A DNA stretch of 64,000 nt from Nephrocerus scutellatus (GCA_947095585.1 OX352765.1:27930254-27994253); one strand, 5' to 3'. Shown: positions 34,771 through 47,418, counted from the first letter of the stretch. The notes: generated by a model not told the origin, from the letters alone. Program-made: numbers and translations.

Positions 34771-36433
34771 AGGGTGCTGCAAATCCCTTGAGCGTATGTA
34801 CATTAAAAAAAATTTGACTAACTGTTCGTTCACGGATAAAAAGAAGTCGGAACAGCATACTCAAGTGGCCTTTTTTTTGCCTTCATAATACGCTTGGAAC
34901 TTTTCACAAAAAAGATTCTGTTTCATAAAAAGTATCAAACAAATAACTTCCCAACTTGTCGTCGACTCTAATTGATATTAACCTTTTAAGTGCACAATTT
35001 TACATATGACGGTCAACGCGATAATTGATCGTAGGAACATGTTGCTATTCAATAAAAAGAATTTACGAGTTCTCGCAAATGCGTATGGCTTTGTATGCGA
35101 AGTTTCAGTGTCTAACTAATGCACAGATGAAAAATTCTAACAATTTGCAATGCACACACTTTTTCTAACGCACAAAACTCGAACTCCTTGAACATGATCT
35201 TGGATAAATAATTTATAAATAATCACATCGCAGCTTATTTATAAACCAAACAATGCGGAAAGTAGGCCGGAGTCAATGGTACACCGCAAATTATCTTTTT
35301 AAATTAACGTGGAAAGTAAGTATACTTGGTAATGCACACACAATAGAGATTGGATTCAATTGAATAAAGCGATCCGATTTTATAAATTAATGCCACAATA
35401 GATGGAGTAGAATATGCTGTTTGTTATGTTGTGCTAATTTGTTGCACAAAAAAGGAAGAAAGAGCGTAGATACATCTAAGAGAAGGTTTCTTTCTTCATT
35501 CCCGTTTTTTTTTCGTTAAGCCGATTTAAGTTGATACCGCTATCGACCGACGACCCCATTGTGGTTAATTATTAGTCCGATTACATGCAGCAGCAGCGCA
35601 TACAAGAGCACAATGTCAGATGCACACAGATGTGAGTACACAATTGCAAAGCGTCCAAAATAAAACCACAGTGTGCGAATTAGCCAGTCAATGAGGGAAG
35701 TTGGGGATTGAAGTGATTTTTGCTAGGTCGAGTAGGCGTTATAGTCTAGCAAACTATAATAATTGATTGACCAGCTAATAATATGAAACTTGTTTCTCAG
35801 AAAAAGTTAGTGCGAATAAAGGAAAATTCACTTATGTAGCCTTGTAGCTAACACAAATGGATGGAGTCTCATATCAAAGCTATAACCTACAATGCCGATG
35901 TTATTGTAATTCGCACTATAGTGTTTTATGGAAACGTTCAGTGGAATTACTAAAAGTGCACTTGCAAAGCTCAATAAATGGGCGTAAAGCTTATTGTTAA
36001 TCCATAAAATCGGATATCCTCTAACGGATATCTTTTTGTTTGGTAACAGTAGGCTAATCATAAGCCACCACTGTCTGACAGACTTCTTTGCACCAAGGTT
36101 CTTAAAAAGGCAGGCAAATTCAAGATATGGTAATTTGGTAACAGTGGGGTCAAAAAAGGCCACCACTGTCTTTCTGACAACAAAAACTGGTGAACTTAAT
36201 CTAAAAGACTTGTAACATGATCAGTATATTCCCGGATTGCTTAAAAATTGTTAAAGGTATATAAGAGTACCTTTTTTCACCTCATGACCTTATTGCTTCC
36301 GAAAAAATGTAAAATTTTTGAGGCAGAAATAGTTGCCATACACATATAGCTACAGAAAGGCTGCCTGCCAACTTTTTGATAACTATATAATAGCGAAAAA
36401 TGGGACCTTAAAATTGTAAAATATGCTTACTTC
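34771..36433. other. Unassigned sequence with a short duplication
   Basis: A diverged repeat with a period of about 92 bases is seen at 36039-36180 (ggtaacagt…gccaccactgtct twice). Otherwise no gene was recognised. Confidence 0.5.
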
Positions 36434-36844
36434 CTTACTTAATATTATAAATGTGAAAGTAACTCTGTCTGTCTGTTACCTTTTTACGGCTAAACGGCTG
36501 GACCGATTTGGGATGATTATAGGAACCTGGAAAATTGGAAAATTCTGGAAAAACTGAAAAAATTCCGTTTTTCAAGGGATTTATTTATGAACTCGCGACC
36601 ATAACTCACGATCCGATAAATAACCCGGATGTTATAGGCTACAATTTTGGGTCAGTGGTGGGTAGGTGGGGGTGGGGCTCAATGGTGTGTGGTGGTTTCA
36701 GTGGGGAAGCGGTCAGTTAGGTTGGGTCAGTAGGGTGTGAGGGGCAGCCAGACAACGCCTGTTACTTTAGCTTTCGGTGGGTCTAAACGGTGTCTTGGTG
36801 GTGGGGAGCGGAGGGTCCCGGGTAACGCCGGGGTTAACAATTAG
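36434..36844 (+). mobile_element. Helitron-like non-autonomous element
   Basis: The 5' part (ttaatattataaatgtgaaa, ctgtctgtctgtta, aacggctggaccgattt) resembles the 5' region of the other Helitron-like copies. The 3' part carries G-rich units (gtcagtggtgggtaggtgg, ggtcagttagg). It ends with a hairpin (CCCGG, loop, CCGGG) about 12 bases before TTAG-T, a one-base change from CTAG-T. It is non-coding. Confidence 0.6.
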
Positions 36845-36904
36845 TAAATATATATATATATATAAAAAATTTGGCGTTTCAACGGTATGACCGGCAACGG
36901 TATT

Positions 36905-38445
36905 GCATTTTTCTAAGTATTTATAAGGAGGTATGGGGGTTAATTGGTATCATACGAAAGGTAATAAAAATACCTTTCATTTAAAAAAAAATGGGTGTCA
37001 ATAAGGCTAAATCGAATGCCGGACGTTCCGTTGTTTGCTATATATCACCCGGTTTTGTATGGGAGAAGCATAATTAGATAAAGTTACATATAAACGCAAT
37101 ATAAATTGATCTACCTTCCGTTCAAATTAGGCCACAGCCATAGAAATAGCATGGCTGTGTAGACCTAATTATCACCTTTAATTTGATACCAATATTTAGC
37201 CCCGCCCACTTTTAAACACGCCCCTTTTTACATTTTTATGAAAAAGTCTGTTTTTTGCTCTAACTCCGTCAAGGGGGGCTCTATTCGCCCCGTTTTCTTA
37301 AAGGAAATGTATTTTTATTACCTTTCGTATGATACCAATTAACCCCTATACCTCCTTCTAAGAACTTAGAAAAATGCATTTTTCTGAAAAAAATCAAAAC
37401 TTTGGACGCCCCTCACGCCTAAAGTGGGCGTCTCCCCCAAACAAGATGGCGATTTTCGCAATCTGCTCAATTAGGGCTTTAAGGTGAGGGGTGTCAATAA
37501 GGCTAAATCGAATGCCGGATGTACCGTAGTTTGCTATATATCACCCGGTTTTGTATGGGAAAAACTCAATCGTATGAAAACCACTCAATTATATGAGTTG
37601 CACAGAAACCGAACTGATCAATCTCCAATCTAAATATAAATAATTTTGGGCGCAGAGTATTTTACAGTGTGTCCATAATTTTTAAATACGCTTTTTAAAA
37701 GGAAGAACTCATTTCTGAATATAAACCAACTGAGCAATGGAGTCACACTTTTTAAAAGGAAGAACTTCAATAAAAATATAAGTTAATTGAGCGCAAATAA
37801 TTTTACAGTGCGTTCATAATTTTCGAACACGCTTTTTAAAAGGAAAAACTCCTATCTGAACATAAATGAATTGAGCGCAAAGCATTTTACAGTACGTCCA
37901 TAATTTTCGAACACGCTTTTTAAAGGAAAAACTCATTTCTGAATATAAAGCAACTAGCAAATGAAATCATATCATCATATCTTTTTGTATGAAAAAAACT
38001 AATCATATGTAATGAGTATAAAATGATCTACCTTCCGTTAAAATAAGGCCACAGCCATAAAGATAGCATGGCTGTGTAGACCTAATTATCACCTTTCATT
38101 TGATACCAATATTTAGCCCGACCCACTTTTAAACACGCCCCTTTTTACATTTTTATGAAAAAGTCTGTTTTTTGCTCTAAATCCGTCAAGATGGGCTCTA
38201 TTGGCCCATTTTTTTTAAATGAAAGGTATTTTTATTACCTTTCGTATGATACCAATTAACCCCCATACCTCCTTCTAAAAATGCATTTTTCTGAAAAAAA
38301 AACTCAAAACTTTGGACGCCCCTCACACCTAAAGTGGGCGTCTCCCCCAAACAAGATGGCGATTTTCGCAATCTGCTCAATTAGGGCTTTAATGTGAGGG
38401 GTGTCAAGAAGGCCAAATCGAATGCCGGACGTTCCGTTGTTTAGC
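36905..38445. repeat. Complex of direct and inverted repeats
   Basis: Two direct copies of a block of about 420-450 bp lie at 37108-37560 and 38024-38445, 916 bases apart, starting tgatctaccttccgtt and containing cacagccat-agatagcatgg. A third partial copy at 36905-37075 is a hybrid: 36918-36990 is inverted relative to 38218-38275 (the ttaattggtatcatacgaaa segment), while 36993-37071 is in direct orientation to 37490-37560 (aaatcgaatgccgga, tatatcacccggttttgtat). No coding content. This could be foldback-type or palindromic element debris. Confidence 0.85.
37648..37965 (+). repeat. Tandem array of about 84-95-bp units
   Basis: The phrases attttacagt, ccataattt, cgctttttaaa, ggaa-aactc and ctgaatataaa recur in order three times (beginning near 37660, 37800 and 37884) plus a partial unit near 37750. 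It sits between the two direct blocks of the larger repeat complex. Confidence 0.85.
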
Positions 38446-38989
38446 CAAAAATTTAATTTTATTCAAATTCTTTTATTAATTCAAAAGATAAATTAAAATT
38501 TAAAAATTAATTTGAGTATATGACCATCGCGGCTGTCCTTGACGAAGCGCCTTAACCCTTCAGTAAGTCCCAAAAGGGCTCTTTCTTTAACAATTAATTG
38601 GTAAAATAAAAGAGTAATTTTTCTCTATAACTGGGGCGTAGCAATATCTTTTTTGATATTAAGTGCTTTCCATAAGGGAAACCAAATTGAAATGCATGTA
38701 ACCCCTGATACAAAATTCATTCATCATTCTAAAGCATTTTCCATATACTTAGCATATCAATTATATATTGGGCCCCATATAAGGGAGTTTTCCAAGCGTG
38801 ACCAGGTTCAGAGAATAGGGGACGTTACAATAAAATTTATAGTTTGGTGACTCTTCGACTGAACTTCTTTGTCTTGTATTATACATTATTTTATGTTTTG
38901 TTTCGGATGCGTTGGTCGGACTGACGTGACTATGATTTGCATGGGCGCTAGCACCGATGATCCCCGCGATCCTGCAAGTTATGCGAGCC
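38446..38989. other. Unassigned sequence
   Basis: No feature was recognised. The long minus-strand frame running 38761-39300 is produced by the adjacent minisatellite. Confidence 0.5.
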
Positions 38990-39190
38990 TTGTACGATGC
39001 GTGATCCTGAACGATGCGTGAGCTTGAACGACTGGAGAGCCTTTCACGAGCTTTGAGCCTGAGCGATACGTGAGTTCGAACGATGCGTGAGCGTAAACGA
39101 TGCGCGAGCCTTTGCAAGAATGTGAGCCTGGATGATGTCTGAGCCTGAACAAAGCGTGAGCCTGAACAAACTGCGAACCTTGAAAGATAC
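38990..39190 (+). repeat. Diverged minisatellite, about 18-bp unit
   Basis: Imperfect units around cgatgcgtgagcctgaa repeat about ten times (gatgcgtgatcctgaa, gatgcgtgagcttgaa, gcgtgagcctgaacaa …). Since the unit is near 18 bases, it keeps frames open and yields an Arg/Ser-rich 179-codon minus frame that I reject as a gene. Confidence 0.85.
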
Positions 39191-39309
39191 GTGATAAGAT
39201 AGAAAGAGACGTATGCGATGGAATGGGCCAAGAGTGCAGGCAGCACTGCTACGACAAACATCGTGACCTGAGAGCCTGCTGCAAGTACACAATTTTGCAA
39301 ACTTTGGTG

Positions 39310-39475
39310 GTGATCTCATACAAACAATACCTAGCCACCTACCACGTTAACACCCTTGATACCTTACTACACTAACCCCCTAAAAACATCCACCCCAACC
39401 GTCGCCACCATATACCAAAGATAAACGGTCTTCGAGTTAGACATGCAGACAATTAGACATAAGCATAAATTTTTG
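39310..39475 (-). mobile_element. Helitron-like fragment
   Basis: On the minus strand, atgtctaactcgaagaccgt, ggtggatgttttta, gggggttagtgta and gtggctaggtattgtttg match 53625-53790 inside the Helitron-like element at 53183-53934, in the same order. Ends are missing. Confidence 0.65.
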
Positions 39476-39534
39476 TTTTCTACTTTTACATGCGTTACAT
39501 GTGCCAAACACGATTAGACACATGTCGCACACAG

Positions 39535-39765
39535 GATCTCAAAAATGCCCTACAAGACCTAAGCTGCTCCCAAAATTTCAGCTCTCTAGGTCGTGTTAAA
39601 GATGGTTAAAAAGGACCTCAGAGAAGTTGAAAAAAAAACTACTTTTCCACGCATCACACTTACTACACGCGACGACTTAGTTGCTCACAAAATTTCAGTT
39701 CTCTAGGTCGAGTGAAATATGGCTAAAAAGGATCTCGAAAAAGTGGAAACAAACAGATAAACAGG
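39535..39765 (+). repeat. Diverged tandem duplication, 118-bp period
   Basis: The block with aaaatttcagctctctaggt, cg-gt-aaa-atgg and taaaaaggacctc appears at 39565 and, with substitutions, at 39683. It is non-coding. Confidence 0.85.
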
Positions 39766-41854
39766 GTTCAAGTCAAGTAAATAACAGTTTGTAAAAAGGG
39801 AAATAATGGCTTAATGGGTATCCTCACTTTTGGAGTGCCGCAAAGCGATCATGTGGGTTCTTTGTTTTTTTCATTAATAAAAGGTCCAGTAAAATTGATT
39901 TTTTAGAATTAATAAGATCTCCTAACACCTCTGCCGTATAGAAATATTGACAATGTCGTTGAATAGCGGTGCTGCATGTGGTCAGTGCAGTATTTTCGCC
40001 TTAGTTACAAGTTCTAAAAAAGAAGAAATTAACAAGAAACTGGCAAAGTATAGAAGAGCAATGACTTTTTATAAAATCTTCTTTACTATTAAAAATTAGA
40101 ATACCCAAAGGGGTATTAAGTATTTTGCAGACGACAATCACATCGTCTGTGTGTTGGAAAAGATTCAAGATTCAAACTAAAAATATCCACAGCACCTCCA
40201 AACGTGACATGCAAATAATCTATCCTGCAACTGGAAATCTCTGTCAACGATTGTAATCTCCAACATCCACATAATTTGGATGAACACGACTGAATAAACA
40301 CATAGAGAGCAGCCGCAATCGTCTCTGTGCCGTCGTCAGATAATAATATCCTGTTTAGGATGAGCACGAGAAGTGTCACCTTAATCCATTTTTAGAACGG
40401 TGGAGGAGTGCGGCTGATATGAGGGACATCCTCATATAGAAAAAAAGGAAAAAAAAAATATAATCCATCAACAAACACGAAATATGGTCCATCATTGTGC
40501 AGTTTCTTTCCTTTCGGCAGTGATCAAGCACCTTATGTCATCCCACCCCATCTCATCTCATCTCATCCAAACAGCACAATTGGAAAACGGGATCATTTGG
40601 ATAAAATTCCAGTTCAACAAAAGTTTTTTCTGTCCTGCAAGAGCTTATGCTCCAACCTAGTTTAGCTTAGGAGATGTTTTATTTGAGGTACTATAATGCG
40701 GGTATCACAAACTGAAAAGAGGAAGAGGATGTATGATTCCTATTCATATAATTTTCTAGACTTTCCATTAAAAAAAGAACAAAAAAAAACAAAAACACAA
40801 TAACTTGGTGTTAAATGGATTACGTTACAGAATTGTGGGAAATGTCATTGTTTGGAAAAAGAAGAAAGCCCATCCGGTGATAAAAACAGCCGGCTGAGGA
40901 ATAAAAAATGTTCCCAATAACTTTTCCACTAACCAGCAATAAGATGATAACATAAACAAATCAAGTTAGTTGACTCCAAGTTGACCAGAAAGGTTCGCAG
41001 GGCTTCAAGTTTACATTGTGGGAGCGAAAAATTTCCAATTTAAATATTCAATAAAATATTAAATCTAGAATTATCCTCACATTTCTTGGATAAAAAATGA
41101 AATGATGAATTCTACAGCAGAGAACCACCGTTTTTTTGTTTCATCGTCCTGCTGGTGTCCTCATTAAATTTCACTCCCATTCCGATGAGACGACCAATGG
41201 GCCTTCATTCTTTACCACCATTTTGCAAGCTGGATGCGAATATCCGGCTTTTCGTCAGGATATGACATACAGCCAGGATAGCATGAAAAAATGAAGAGAA
41301 ACAAGCCTGACAACGCGGGAGGTTGTTTTTTATTTGCTTCCGCTATGGCTAACAGTGAATAAATGAATGAATGAGTGGCAACAGCAAGAAGCGAGCAAAA
41401 ATGAAATGACATCCTGAACTGGAAATAAACTTTAATTGGGACATTCGGTCGGCCAACCGACGGTGGTAAATTGTAAATTGTGGCTGGGATCTCAAATGGA
41501 GGTTTGTGGGATAAATGATCCCTTTGGCTATGTTGTACTTCCACCAAAATGGAATTCATCTTTGTTCTTGTGACTGTATGTTTGCCGCGACTATGTTTCT
41601 TGGCCTTTTGTTTACATTTTTAAAAATAGGTGAAACTGGCGAGCATTTAAAATAGCGTTTATTAAAGCCTTCATAGTCCAATCGTTTTAGCGATGCATAT
41701 TTATATAAGTAAGTTTCAATAGTATCTTAGTAAAACCGGCTCACTGACCTTAAGATATGCAATACTGGTAATACCGGAGATCGGATATGTACAGTCTATA
41801 TTACCAATAATAAGCTCTTTAGAGTTGATAACAACGCAGTATCCACTACAAATC
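39766..41854. other. Unassigned AT-rich sequence
   Basis: A short (CTCAT)n stretch near 40545-40568; no genes recognised. The 115-codon minus frame at 41212-41559 has no recognisable domain. Confidence 0.45.
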
Positions 41855-44480
41855 TTTCTCTGACCATAAATACATACTATTTGATATGAACCTCCAGACG
41901 GAGACTCTCAAACCGGTTTGAAATATTAGAATAAATAACTGGAAGAAATTCTAAATTAAGTCTAAACTAAGTAAAATACCACGCATTGAAACTGCTTCGA
42001 TTGATGAACTGGATGCCAACATTGAAATGTTCGATATATCTATGAAAGTGGCTCTGAAATCCTCGGGGTGAATCAGCTAAAAAAAATCAGCTGTCGTGAT
42101 GAAATGAAGATCTAGGCAATCTTTAAAGACTGACAAGATCAATTTTCAATATATTATGCGATAATAATTACTGACAACCTTACAAAGATTGCTTTATCTA
42201 ATCTACAAAAAAGCCATCAAAGAAGTCAAAAGACGTTCTTGAGTGAATTTCTGTCAACTCTTTCGTTCTGCTAGATCGTGAAAGATTTTGTGCAAAGAAA
42301 GATCAAAAGATCAGATGGTAGCAGCGGACAGAATCATCGGTAGAATCACTGGATCTCCAAACTAATACTTACTTTCCTACATGCAGAGATTTTTGCACAG
42401 AAAGCCGTGCGAGCATTTAGCTCCTCGGCGAAGGTTTTCTGGTCCTTAAGAAACTTCTCTACGCATAAATCTCAAGGCCTCAATGGCATGCAGCATATTA
42501 TCCTAAACAAGTCACTTGATCTATCGATTTCCTAACTTCCGACTTTAATATAAGTCTCTTCGACTTAATTATGTATCCTGCAGCTGGATAAGAGTAACTG
42601 TAACCTAGGCAGCTGTAATTTTACGAAATTAGTCGATAGAAGCACATCTCAGGGAGGAGTTATTTTGCCCTTGCCCAGGCTAATGGGCATCGATAAGATC
42701 CTACCACTCGAGCAAGATAGGACGAATATTGTATCGTTTGCAGATGATGTGGTGATTCTTGTATCAGGATACCACCTATTTGTGATTAGAGAAGTCATGG
42801 AACGGTCCCTGGGCAAAGTTAGCTCTTGAGCAACAAGTTATGTTCTTAGAGTAAACTCAGGGGAAACTGAAAAAATATTGCTCATTACTAAATATGCAAT
42901 ACCATCTTTTGTCCTTTCACAACTAAATTATGTATGACTTACACTGATATTCAGCTCTAAATATTTCTGTGTCATCCTGAATAGAAAGCTTAGCTTGAAG
43001 GCGAACATAGAATTTAGCGCTAAGGAAAAATGCGTCGCTCTCTATGCCAATAGTAAACCCATCGGCAAGAAATAATGCCTGAAACACAAACACGCTTTAG
43101 CTTCGGCTTCGCTTGACGTTTACGACGTTCAGCCATACGATTTCAATGCTTCCTATCACAATTCGCGTAAAGATAAACGTAATGCTACGTAACGAAGCTA
43201 CAAACGGAAGCTCTAGTTCAAAAGTGCTAAACATTTGCTTTGCCTGACAGTTAAGGACAGAGAACTGTGGCAGAACTCTCATTTGAGAAATGCCATATAG
43301 AGAACAGTCATTTAAAGCAAATGAAAAGCGGCTGCATCGTAACACAGCGAAGACGAAGCTGAAGCTTGTTTGTGTTTCAGTCATAAGGCATCCAGCCTAA
43401 GATGACTTTGACTGAACTGAACTGTTGTAGGTACTCCTAGTTTTAATTTATGGCGCCAGATTACCCCTCTAGCGATAAGCAAAAATTACAATGCTAGCAA
43501 GCTTAGCAGAAACTGGCATCACAGGAGCTTTACGGTGCTTAAAAATCTTCTAACCCCTGACACACATAAAATACTTCGGCACTTGCAGTGCAGTACGACT
43601 TTGCATTTGGGTGATTTTTCACTGCAATATACTGAATACCATCTTTTACTGTCTTCTGCAGTCTAAACTGAACTGAACTCCAACCTTGGTGTAGAGTTTC
43701 CGACTGAAAGAAATTGGAACGACGGATCCAAGGTAAAAAATGGAGTCACGGTGCCGGTGTCTTTTCAGATACACAATACACTTAATCTGTCAATGTCTTC
43801 CCGACTCGACTAACAACTTTCTGGCAGATATTATTGCCATAAGGGAGGTTTGTAGGACTTTTAGTCAGAGTACCGTACAAATTGGAAATTTTGGCGTATG
43901 TCTAGTCATTCATACGACCGTAGGAAACCAGAAACTTGTAACACAGTGCCAAAAAGAACTGGCTTTTATTAGCCAACCATTGTACCAGGGCACAGCCACA
44001 TAGAGGGTAAGGAGTTAGCGAAGAAGGGTGTCCCTACAGACTCTGGCTCTGTAGTAAGTGTCAGCGCTCTAATTAGCTCACTCAAGGAACTAATTATCAC
44101 ATTCTTTTCTACTAGTGGAGCTACTACGGTGGATCAATCTGTCAAGTGCTCCATATCAAGAGCGTTATAGTCATCCTACAATAAAAGGAGAACTGCGAGT
44201 TGTTCTCAAGATTTCAAAAAGATATTGCCAGAATTAATGTTATTAGTACGGGTCACCGTCCGGGGTGCAGCCATGCTTCCACGTAATACCTTCTGCAGAA
44301 GCTGCAAGGAGTTAATGAGAAAGAAACTCTCATCCACTATTTTTGCAGATTTCTAGGGCCAGAAATAGGATTCAGACTCCGCACTCTGACTTCAAAGGGC
44401 TTCAAAGGGCTTCCTGAATATAGGATTAACGAAATAATCTCATACTTAAACGCTACAGTAATTCAGAAAATTTATATGAA
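41855..44480 (+). mobile_element. LINE ORF2 relic: endonuclease end, RT and RNase H
   Basis: In order on the plus strand: SDHKYILFDMNLQTETLKPV (endonuclease C-terminus, SDH motif), AIKEVKRRSWVNFCQLF (linker), KSQGLNGM (family: K.APG.DGI), TSQGGVILPLP (T.QGGV.SPLL), FADDVVILVSG at 42737 (both catalytic aspartates kept), and after a MITE insertion PKMTL. The RNase H part gives GSKVKNGV and VPGHSHIEGKELAKKG (43982-44029), and the 3' end TLIHYFC. Stops, frameshifts and deletions are present throughout. The order is typical of I/Jockey-group LINEs. Relatives are at 45885-46225 and 48170-50376. Confidence 0.88.
43076..43383. mobile_element. MITE inserted in LINE, TAA target duplication
   Basis: The termini read TGCCTGAAACACAAACACGC and, on the opposite strand, TGACTGAAACACAAACAAGC. 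The inverted repeat runs on through agcttcg-cttcgct for about 38 bases. TAA flanks both sides (43073-43075, 43384-43386). It interrupts LINE sequence (IGKK before, PKMTL after). A 3-bp TAA duplication fits PIF/Harbinger-type elements. The 95-codon minus frame inside it is not a gene. Confidence 0.85.
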
Positions 44481-44774
44481 TTCTATAATTTTCTTGTTTT
44501 GTTTTCTATTAGAATAAGGTATTTTGTAAAATTTTTTAAAATATTTTTTGAAATTTCCAAATTTCCTAAGCTTTCAAGTTTTCAGCAAAAATTAATTGCG
44601 AATCAAAAAAATATTTCAAACTAAATATCGTCAGCTATACGATTTTAAATATGAAACAAGAAACACAATGCTTGTGGGTAAAGCATCTTTGTACACTTCA
44701 CATCATGACCAGTCATCGTAGGTTCGGTTCAAGTAAACAACAGAAGAGCAGGTCATGGTGTTAGTGATATATTT

Positions 44775-44865
44775 ATATATTTATCTACCTATCTATCAAC
44801 CTATCTATCTACCTATCTACCTTTCTATCTATCTATTTATCTAACTATCTATCTATCTGTGTACA
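44775..44865 (+). repeat. (TATC)n microsatellite
   Basis: Interrupted tatc/tacc/tatt units for about 90 bases, for example ctatctatctacctatctac. Confidence 0.95.
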
Positions 44866-44869
44866 TACA

Positions 44870-45884
44870 CATATATTTGTGCCCTATATTCTTTCTGCTT
44901 GTCTATGTATCTACATATTATCGTGCTAAAGAGTAGCGATGCTCAATCAGATACGCCGCAAAGGCAGTTTACGTATCTTACTGAATGCGCCTGACAAAAA
45001 GTTGCATAAAAAGAACCATCCCGATCCAATCACAGTTCACAACCGTCTCGTCTCGTCATCTGAACAATCATCATATAAAAGTCGTAAATTTTCTATGCTT
45101 TCGCAAAACAACAAAGCACTACAGTGGTTTACATCAATTGTGTCTGTTTACCGCTACAGCGGCTGGTGCTGCATTGCTTTTAGATAATCCAAACTTCTAA
45201 TACTTAATGATCCGTACCAGCTCTTCGCCTCGTCGCGGCCCGACTAGATCGTGATGGATGGAAACTTGCATTGCTTGCTCGACGTTGCAATTGTCATAAA
45301 CTAACTCACACTGGACAATAATTGAAAATGGACATGCATTGTCCATCCGGAGCATGGCAGCTACCTAGCTAGCTAGCCGCTGATGCACCATTGTGTCGTC
45401 GCATGTTGGAAACTTTCATACGACCAGCCAAGAGTGTAATTATCTGCATGCAAATCGAAAGGCTCTTTCTAACTCAATCAACAGATAGCAAAAAATCCTT
45501 TCATCTTTTTTTCTCCTTAACAAAATGCTTTTCTTCCTAACTCCTAGTGTGACTCGCATGGACAAAACACTGTTTATGGGAGGAAATTATTGTTCGGCAT
45601 CAGGCATCTCTCCTCCATTCATCAGATAATAATACATACTTTCAAGGCAATTACAGTAATATTCACAGCAAGACCGCTCATTGTTGCCGACCGTGATGCA
45701 TGTCGTCGCAAAGTTCTATGAAGTTGATCAAAATTAATTTACCGATTAGATCATTGTGTACAGGGTGTTCTAGAGGAAGGTATACAGGTTGCTGAATATT
45801 AATTTGTATGGAAAGCTATGTACAATAAACCAAAACGTACTGTTGATTTTGCATTATAACAATAAACATGAATAAATACATAAC
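44870..45884. other. Unassigned sequence
   Basis: Frames at 44939-45200 lack recognisable domains. The sequence tacagggtgttct at 45760-45772 resembles a mariner-type terminus, but no partner was found. Confidence 0.45.
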
Positions 45885-46225
45885 ATCGAGGGTAACGAGA
45901 AAGCGGACTAATTGGCGAGGAAGTTCGTCACTATAGACACCCGTTCAGTGGAGAGTGTTAGCTGCCCAATAAGATCAGTCAAGGAACTAATTCTCTCTTT
46001 CTTTACTCGGAAGGATATAGCCATGCTGCTAAACTGGGTATTTCACATAACACCTTCTGCAGGAGCTGCAAGGATGTAAATAAGAAAAAAACTCTCATCC
46101 ACTATTTTTGTAGACGTCTGGCTCTAGCTGTGCTCATATCACCGCATTTTGAGCAAACAAACTTGAAAGAGCTTTTGTAGTTCAGTATTATCTAACTGAT
46201 CTCGTACTGAGACGCTACAGGTTGG
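45885..46225 (+). mobile_element. LINE RNase H C-terminus relic
   Basis: The translation reads NIEGNEKAD, stop, LARKFVTIDTRSVESVSC then KELILSFFTRKD, a shifted frame with CRSCKD, and TLIHYFC. It corresponds closely to 43990-44370 of the larger LINE relic (both share tcctgcaaggagc-like CCHC and actctcatccactatttttg). It is a second 3' piece of the same family, 5' truncated. Confidence 0.82.
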
Positions 46226-46449
46226 ATTTAAAAACTACCAAAACAGCCCTTAATAAGTCTGTGGAGTTTTGTGGTGTCAAAATCGCACACCCAATTGAGG
46301 CTCCCGTAAGCGCAGCGAGGAGCGCAACTCTACCTACCCATCTACCTTCATAAATAATAACAATTAGACAGCTTGTGGGTTGCTGTAACACAACTGATGC
46401 AGGTAAACAAGCCTCCTCTTCAGTCAGAACTATTTAATGCTTAAATACC

Positions 46450-46932
46450 GTCTTATATAACTTTAACTTTACAAATAATGCAATTTTTTCTTCTCCAAAA
46501 TTTTGATTTTCTCACCATCTGGAAATTTTGGTTTGTTGGTTTGTAATTGAAATTTGTAGAGACAACTACAATTTTATACGTGGCCACAGTTATTACAACG
46601 TTGTCATAACAGATGTATAAATATACAAAATTATAACATCTATACACAAAGAAAACGACGGTTAGTTTTTGTAGCATAGTTTTAGGCTTTTGTGTTCGGT
46701 TGGTGTATACCATATAACATAAAATACAAGCATAAGTTGCAGTTGCGTAGACAAAATTGTTAATGAGTATGGACAAATATATTTTGTGCAATAGCACACT
46801 ACACAAAATTATTACATCTATATATGTATAATACACAAACAAGATGACGGTTCATTAGGTTGGTTTTTGTAGAATAGCTTTAGGCTTTTGTTTTGGTTGG
46901 TGTATATAGTATAACATAAAAGACAAGTAAAG
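46450..46932. repeat. Diverged tandem duplication next to TIR element
   Basis: A block containing acaaaattat-acatctatac, acgacggtt, gtttttgtag-atag-tttaggctttt and ggttggtgtata occurs at about 46620-46735 and about 46803-46925. It lies directly left of the inverted-repeat element. The 129-codon minus frame here has no recognisable domain. Confidence 0.75.
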
Positions 46933-47418
46933 GGGTTTTCAATATGGACATAATATAACATAAATTTCATAAATTTCCGACGCTTCAAATGATTAAGAGG
47001 CTTTAGTTCTTGAGTTAATTTGATCTTTAAAGGGTTGAGACCAAGATCTTTACGCAAATGTGGACTGAAAGATTCCCAATTCCGGTGAACGGTGTGGAAT
47101 CGACTGACTTAGCTAACTAAAGCACTTACGGCTGCGATAGTTGCGGTACTTCGACCGGTGCGTGCGGTCAATAGTATACATATGTAAATATGTTAACTCA
47201 AATTTATTTACTATAGCACGCATAGCCTATTTGGTGGGACGATAAATACAACCGAAAGTTAGAATAAGTGCTCTTAAAGTTACGACCACTGACTCAGCAT
47301 TTCGGTAGTAATTATAAAGAATTTCCAAACTTTGCTCGTTCGTGAACTTCACCACGATAATAATGTCAACCTTCACTGACGTTAAAATACAAGATTGTTA
47401 TGTTCCTATTGAAAAAGT
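46933..47418. mobile_element. TIR element family T1, copy 1
   Basis: The left end ggggttttcaatatggacat and the reverse complement of the right end (ctttttcaataggaacat) form inverted termini of about 20-30 bases. The interior (ttcttgagttaattt, gattcccaattcc, gtggaatcgactgact, gcctatttggtgggacgat, actgactcagcatttcggta) is shared in order with 53955-54470. No transposase is encoded. The target duplication is unclear. Confidence 0.75.

Noticed and set aside
37648..37965. Regularly repeated segments as a possible CRISPR-like array
   Set aside because: Units are contiguous and diverged, without conserved repeats separated by unique spacers, and the genome is eukaryotic.
38761..39300. 179-codon minus-strand frame, the longest in the window
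   Set aside because: It is largely the diverged 18-bp minisatellite; no domain and no supporting context.
43097..43384. 95-codon minus frame
   Set aside because: It lies entirely within the MITE and begins in its inverted repeat.
45760..45772. tacagggtgttct as a mariner terminus
   Set aside because: No partner inverted repeat or transposase relic nearby.
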